Assembly: GCA_030040815.1 (NCBI GenBank)
Contig: JASHSZ010000509.1
Location: 1 to 7,140, forward strand
From: Streptosporangiaceae bacterium
GTDB taxonomy: Bacteria; Actinomycetota; Actinomycetes; Streptosporangiales; Streptosporangiaceae
Length of the DNA stretch: 7,140 nt
Direction: 5' to 3'
In this document: piece after piece, positions 4,872 through 7,140 of the stretch
Position numbering within the stretch: position 1 is the stretch's first letter
Layout: every line of letters begins with the position of its first letter
Notes under the pieces: generated by a model
What the model was told of the DNA's origin: nothing
Databases searched by the model: none
The model's input: the letters and a program-made list of their open reading frames with translations, nothing else
Position numbers and translations under genes: made by a program

Positions 4872-6878
4872 ATGGCCGAGGTCGTCGCGTTCCTGCTGCT
4901 CGGGATCGGATCCGGCGGCCTCATCTCGGGCATCGGGATGGGCGTCGTGCTCAGCTACCGCGGTGCCGGCGTCATCAACCTCGCCGCCGGCGCGATCGCG
5001 ATGATGGCAGGCTTCTTCTTCTGGGCGATCCGCCTCGGACAGTTCGCCACGCTTCCCACCGTCCCGGCCGTGCTCCTGACACTGCTGTTCGCGGCCGTCG
5101 TGGGAGTGCTGTTCGAAGTCGTTGTGGTGCGCCCGCAGCGGACGGGCACGCCGCTGGCGAAGCTGATCGCCACGCTCGGCGCCCTTCTCGCCTGCCAGGC
5201 CGGCGTCGTGCTGGCGTTCGGCCCCGCCGCTCGCCCGCAGCCGACAATCCTGCCCACCGAGAACGTCATGATCGGCGGTGCCCCCGTCCCGGTCTACAAC
5301 TTCGCTGTCGGCGGCATCCTGCTTGTCGTCACCCTCGGACTCATCGCCGTGTACCGGTGGACAAAGTTCGGCACGGCCACGAGGGCGGCCGCTGAGAACG
5401 AAGCGCACGCCATGCTTGTCGGGCTGTCGCCGGACTGGCTCTCGCTGGTCAACACGGTCCTGATGAGCGTGCTCATGGGCGTCGTCGGGCTGCTGGGGGC
5501 GTCGGTCATCGAGGTGGACTCGACGACCCTGCCGCTGCTGATCGTGCCGGGCCTCGCCGCGGCGATCTTCGGCCGGTTCACGTCGTTCGGCACGACGTTC
5601 GTGGCGGGCATCCTGATCGGAATGGGTGAGTCGCTGCTGCTCTATGCGTCGATCCAGTCCTGGTTCCCGAACCAGGGCCTGCCAGGTATCCCGATCCCTG
5701 GCGGGCAGGAACTGCTGTCCTTCCTGATCCTGGTCGTGGCCATGTTCGTGCGCGGCGGGAAGATCACCGCCCGCGGGGACGTCATCGAGCGCCGGCTGCC
5801 GCGCGCGCCCGTGCCCAGGCATCCGGTGCGCAGCACGCTGATATACGGCGCGATCGCGGCCGTGGCCCTGCCGCTGCTGCCGGCCCCGTTCCGTGCCGCG
5901 CTGACGTCGTCACTCATCTGGGCTGTCCTGCTGCTGTCGCTCGTGATCATCACTGGCTACCTGGGTCAGGTCTCGGTTGTGCAGCTCGCGCTCGGTGGCG
6001 TCGCCGGGTACGCGGTTTCGGATTTCGCTACGAACTTCGGTATCGGCTTCCCGTGGGCACCGATCATGGGCGTCCTCGGCGCCACGCTGCTTGGCTTCCT
6101 CTGCGGCATCCCGGCGCTGCGGATACGCGGCGTCAGCCTGGCCGTGGTGACGCTCGCCGCGGCGGTTGCGATCGAGGCGTTCTGGTTCGGGAACAGCGGC
6201 TTCGGGGGCGGGGCCGGAAAGAATGTCCCGGCGCCGTCGCTGTTCGGGTTCAGCTTCGGCCCGAACGCCTCGGTGCCGGGGCTTGACGGGGCGCTGCCGA
6301 GTCCGCTGTTCGGCTGGTTCGTGCTCATCGTGCTCTGCGCTGTCGCCCTGGGAGTGTGCAACCTGCGGCGCAGCGCGCTCGGCCAGGACATGCTGGCCGT
6401 TCGTGCCAACGAACGGGCGGCGGCTGCGTCCGGTGTCAACGTCCGCTGGACCAAGCTGCTGGGCTTCGCACTGTCAGCCGGAGTCGCGGGCCTCGGCGGC
6501 GTGCTGCTGGCCTACCAGACCGGCTGGATCACGCCGGATAGCTACGACACGTTCATATCGCTGGCCCTGATCGCCTTCGCCTATATCGCCGGCATCACAA
6601 CGGTGGCCGGGGCGGTGTTTGGCGGGCTGATCTTCACTAGTGGCCTGGTCGCGTTCGCGCTGCAAGACTGGTTCGGCCTGCAGGGTGAGTGGTTCTCGCT
6701 GGCTGCTGCGCTGCTGCTGATTGTCATGCTGGCCCAGCCGCAGGGCATCGCGACGGCGGTGCTCTACCGCGACCGCGATCGAGCCCGTTCCTGCCCGGCA
6801 CCCCGGCTATCCCCACTGCCCTGGCTGGTAGTCACCCGCGGGCGCGTTGCTAGCGTGCGTGCATGGCTGGTGCGCTGA
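4872..6878 (+). CDS. LivH-LivM fusion permease of a branched-chain amino acid type ABC importer
   Basis: A 668-residue inner-membrane protein joining the two permease subunits of a Liv-type (HAAT family) importer, which are separate proteins in E. coli. Residues 1 to about 295 are LivH-like: the LGIGSGGLISGIGMGVVLSY and RGAGVINLAAGAIAMMAG region at the N-terminus, and VPGLAAAIFGRFTSFGTTF later. A basic Arg/Pro linker (about 295-320) leads to the LivM half (about 321-640), marked by GYLGQVSVVQLALGGVAGYA, CGIPALRIRGVSLAVVTLAA, and RRSALGQDMLAVRANERAAA from residue 499, followed by the KLLGFALSAGVAGLGGVLLA block. I count about seventeen hydrophobic segments. Substrates could be branched-chain amino acids, urea, short amides or related solutes. 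No LivG, LivF or LivK is in the window, so these must lie elsewhere. The last 40 or so residues, after QPQGIATAVLYRDRD, are Arg/Pro-rich, do not look like LivM, and overlap the next gene's promoter and start. Confidence 0.92.
   Translation: MAEVVAFLLLGIGSGGLISGIGMGVVLSYRGAGVINLAAGAIAMMAGFFFWAIRLGQFATLPTVPAVLLTLLFAAVVGVLFEVVVVRPQRTGTPLAKLIATLGALLACQAGVVLAFGPAARPQPTILPTENVMIGGAPVPVYNFAVGGILLVVTLGLIAVYRWTKFGTATRAAAENEAHAMLVGLSPDWLSLVNTVLMSVLMGVVGLLGASVIEVDSTTLPLLIVPGLAAAIFGRFTSFGTTFVAGILIGMGESLLLYASIQSWFPNQGLPGIPIPGGQELLSFLILVVAMFVRGGKITARGDVIERRLPRAPVPRHPVRSTLIYGAIAAVALPLLPAPFRAALTSSLIWAVLLLSLVIITGYLGQVSVVQLALGGVAGYAVSDFATNFGIGFPWAPIMGVLGATLLGFLCGIPALRIRGVSLAVVTLAAAVAIEAFWFGNSGFGGGAGKNVPAPSLFGFSFGPNASVPGLDGALPSPLFGWFVLIVLCAVALGVCNLRRSALGQDMLAVRANERAAAASGVNVRWTKLLGFALSAGVAGLGGVLLAYQTGWITPDSYDTFISLALIAFAYIAGITTVAGAVFGGLIFTSGLVAFALQDWFGLQGEWFSLAAALLLIVMLAQPQGIATAVLYRDRDRARSCPAPRLSPLPWLVVTRGRVASVRAWLVR
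6829..6856 (+). promoter_or_regulatory. Candidate leaderless promoter for the PPOX-class gene
   Basis: A TANNNT-type -10 element, TAGCGT (6851-6856), lies six bases upstream of ATG 6863. A possible -35, TAGTCA (6829-6834, four of six matches to TTGACA), is 16 bases further up. No Shine-Dalgarno is visible, so a leaderless transcript starting at the ATG is plausible. The element lies inside the 3' end of the permease gene. Confidence 0.4.
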
Positions 6879-7140
6879 GCGAGGCGACCGTGAAGCTGCT
6901 GGACGGGCGGAACTATGCGGTCCTCGCAACGGTGAACCGTGACGGCAGCCCGCAGACTTCGGTCGTGTGGGTCGGACGCGACGGTGCTGACCTGCTGTTC
7001 TCGACGGTGGCAGGACGGGTGAAGCACCAGAACATGGTGCGCGACCCGCGGGTCAGCGTCACGGTCATCGACTCCGGCGATCCGGAGAATTACGTCGAGC
7101 TGCGCGGCCGGGTCACGATCACCGAAGACGTCGACCATCG
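6863..7140 (+). CDS. PPOX-class F420/flavin-dependent split-barrel enzyme (3' truncated by the window)
   Basis: The first 92 residues of a pyridoxamine 5'-phosphate oxidase-like split-barrel protein, of the group annotated in actinobacteria as PPOX-class F420-dependent enzymes (FDOR-B-like, usually about 130-150 residues). The N-terminal helix and first strands read LLDGRNYAVLATVNRDGSPQ, then TSVVWVGRDGADLLFSTVAG. These are followed by the cofactor-phosphate-binding type segment GRVKHQNMVRDPRVSVTVID, and then YVELRGRVTITED. Family members bind F420, FMN or other cofactors and reduce or oxidise small molecules in the cytoplasm; the substrate is unknown. The ATG at 6863 overlaps the permease stop by 16 bases. 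There is no Shine-Dalgarno but a plausible leaderless promoter. The frame is open to the window end, about two thirds of the expected length. Confidence 0.88.
   Translation, partial: MAGALSEATVKLLDGRNYAVLATVNRDGSPQTSVVWVGRDGADLLFSTVAGRVKHQNMVRDPRVSVTVIDSGDPENYVELRGRVTITEDVDH

Noticed and set aside
4181..5395. A 404-codon plus-strand open frame across the ATPase-permease junction
   Set aside because: An Arg/Pro/Ala-rich shadow in the wrong frame. The real frames show ABC and LivH motifs.
4845..5822. A 325-codon minus-strand open frame in the permease gene
   Set aside because: Its composition (Arg, Asp, Glu, Gln, His) is the antisense image of a hydrophobic membrane protein; no motif is present.

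Overview
The window is very GC-rich and densely coding, with GTG starts, near-absence of TTA/CTA/TCA codons, an Lhr helicase and a PPOX-class (F420/flavin split-barrel) enzyme. Together these point to a chromosomal segment of a high-GC actinomycete; I cannot place it to genus. I see no tRNA, rRNA, CRISPR array, insertion sequence or phage gene, and no gene-free stretch longer than about 140 bases.

Layout. (1) Bases 1-572, plus strand: the C-terminal end of an Lhr-family ATP-dependent helicase. (2) Convergent to it, minus strand from an ATG at 2669: a 14-TM DHA2-type MFS drug/H+ antiporter joined in one uninterrupted frame to a C-terminal universal stress protein (UspA) domain. This frame has no stop codon anywhere in the window; it stays open antisense through the whole visible lhr end. 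(3) A 110-base divergent intergenic region (2670-2779) separates it from a plus-strand pair of unrecognised genes: a 105-aa helical/coiled-coil protein with a near-perfect Shine-Dalgarno, and an 11-base-overlapping 265-aa protein. (4) 3921-4736, plus: an ABC ATPase of the YlmA/ModF/PhrA-like type whose Walker A lysine is replaced by glutamine. (5) 4872-6878, plus: a LivH-LivM fusion permease (branched-chain amino acid type ABC importer) with no LivG, LivF or LivK partner in view. (6) 6863 to the window end, plus: the start of a PPOX-class F420-dependent enzyme, overlapping the permease end by 16 bases and probably transcribed from its own leaderless promoter.

How the genes relate. The two unknown genes are almost certainly co-translated. 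The ABC ATPase and the permease are neighbours but probably not partners: the ATPase is not of LivG/LivF type, and a possible hairpin plus a new ribosome binding site lie between them. The most noteworthy items are the MFS-USP fusion with its missing stop, the ABC ATPase with a substituted Walker A lysine, and the uncharacterised two-gene pair.
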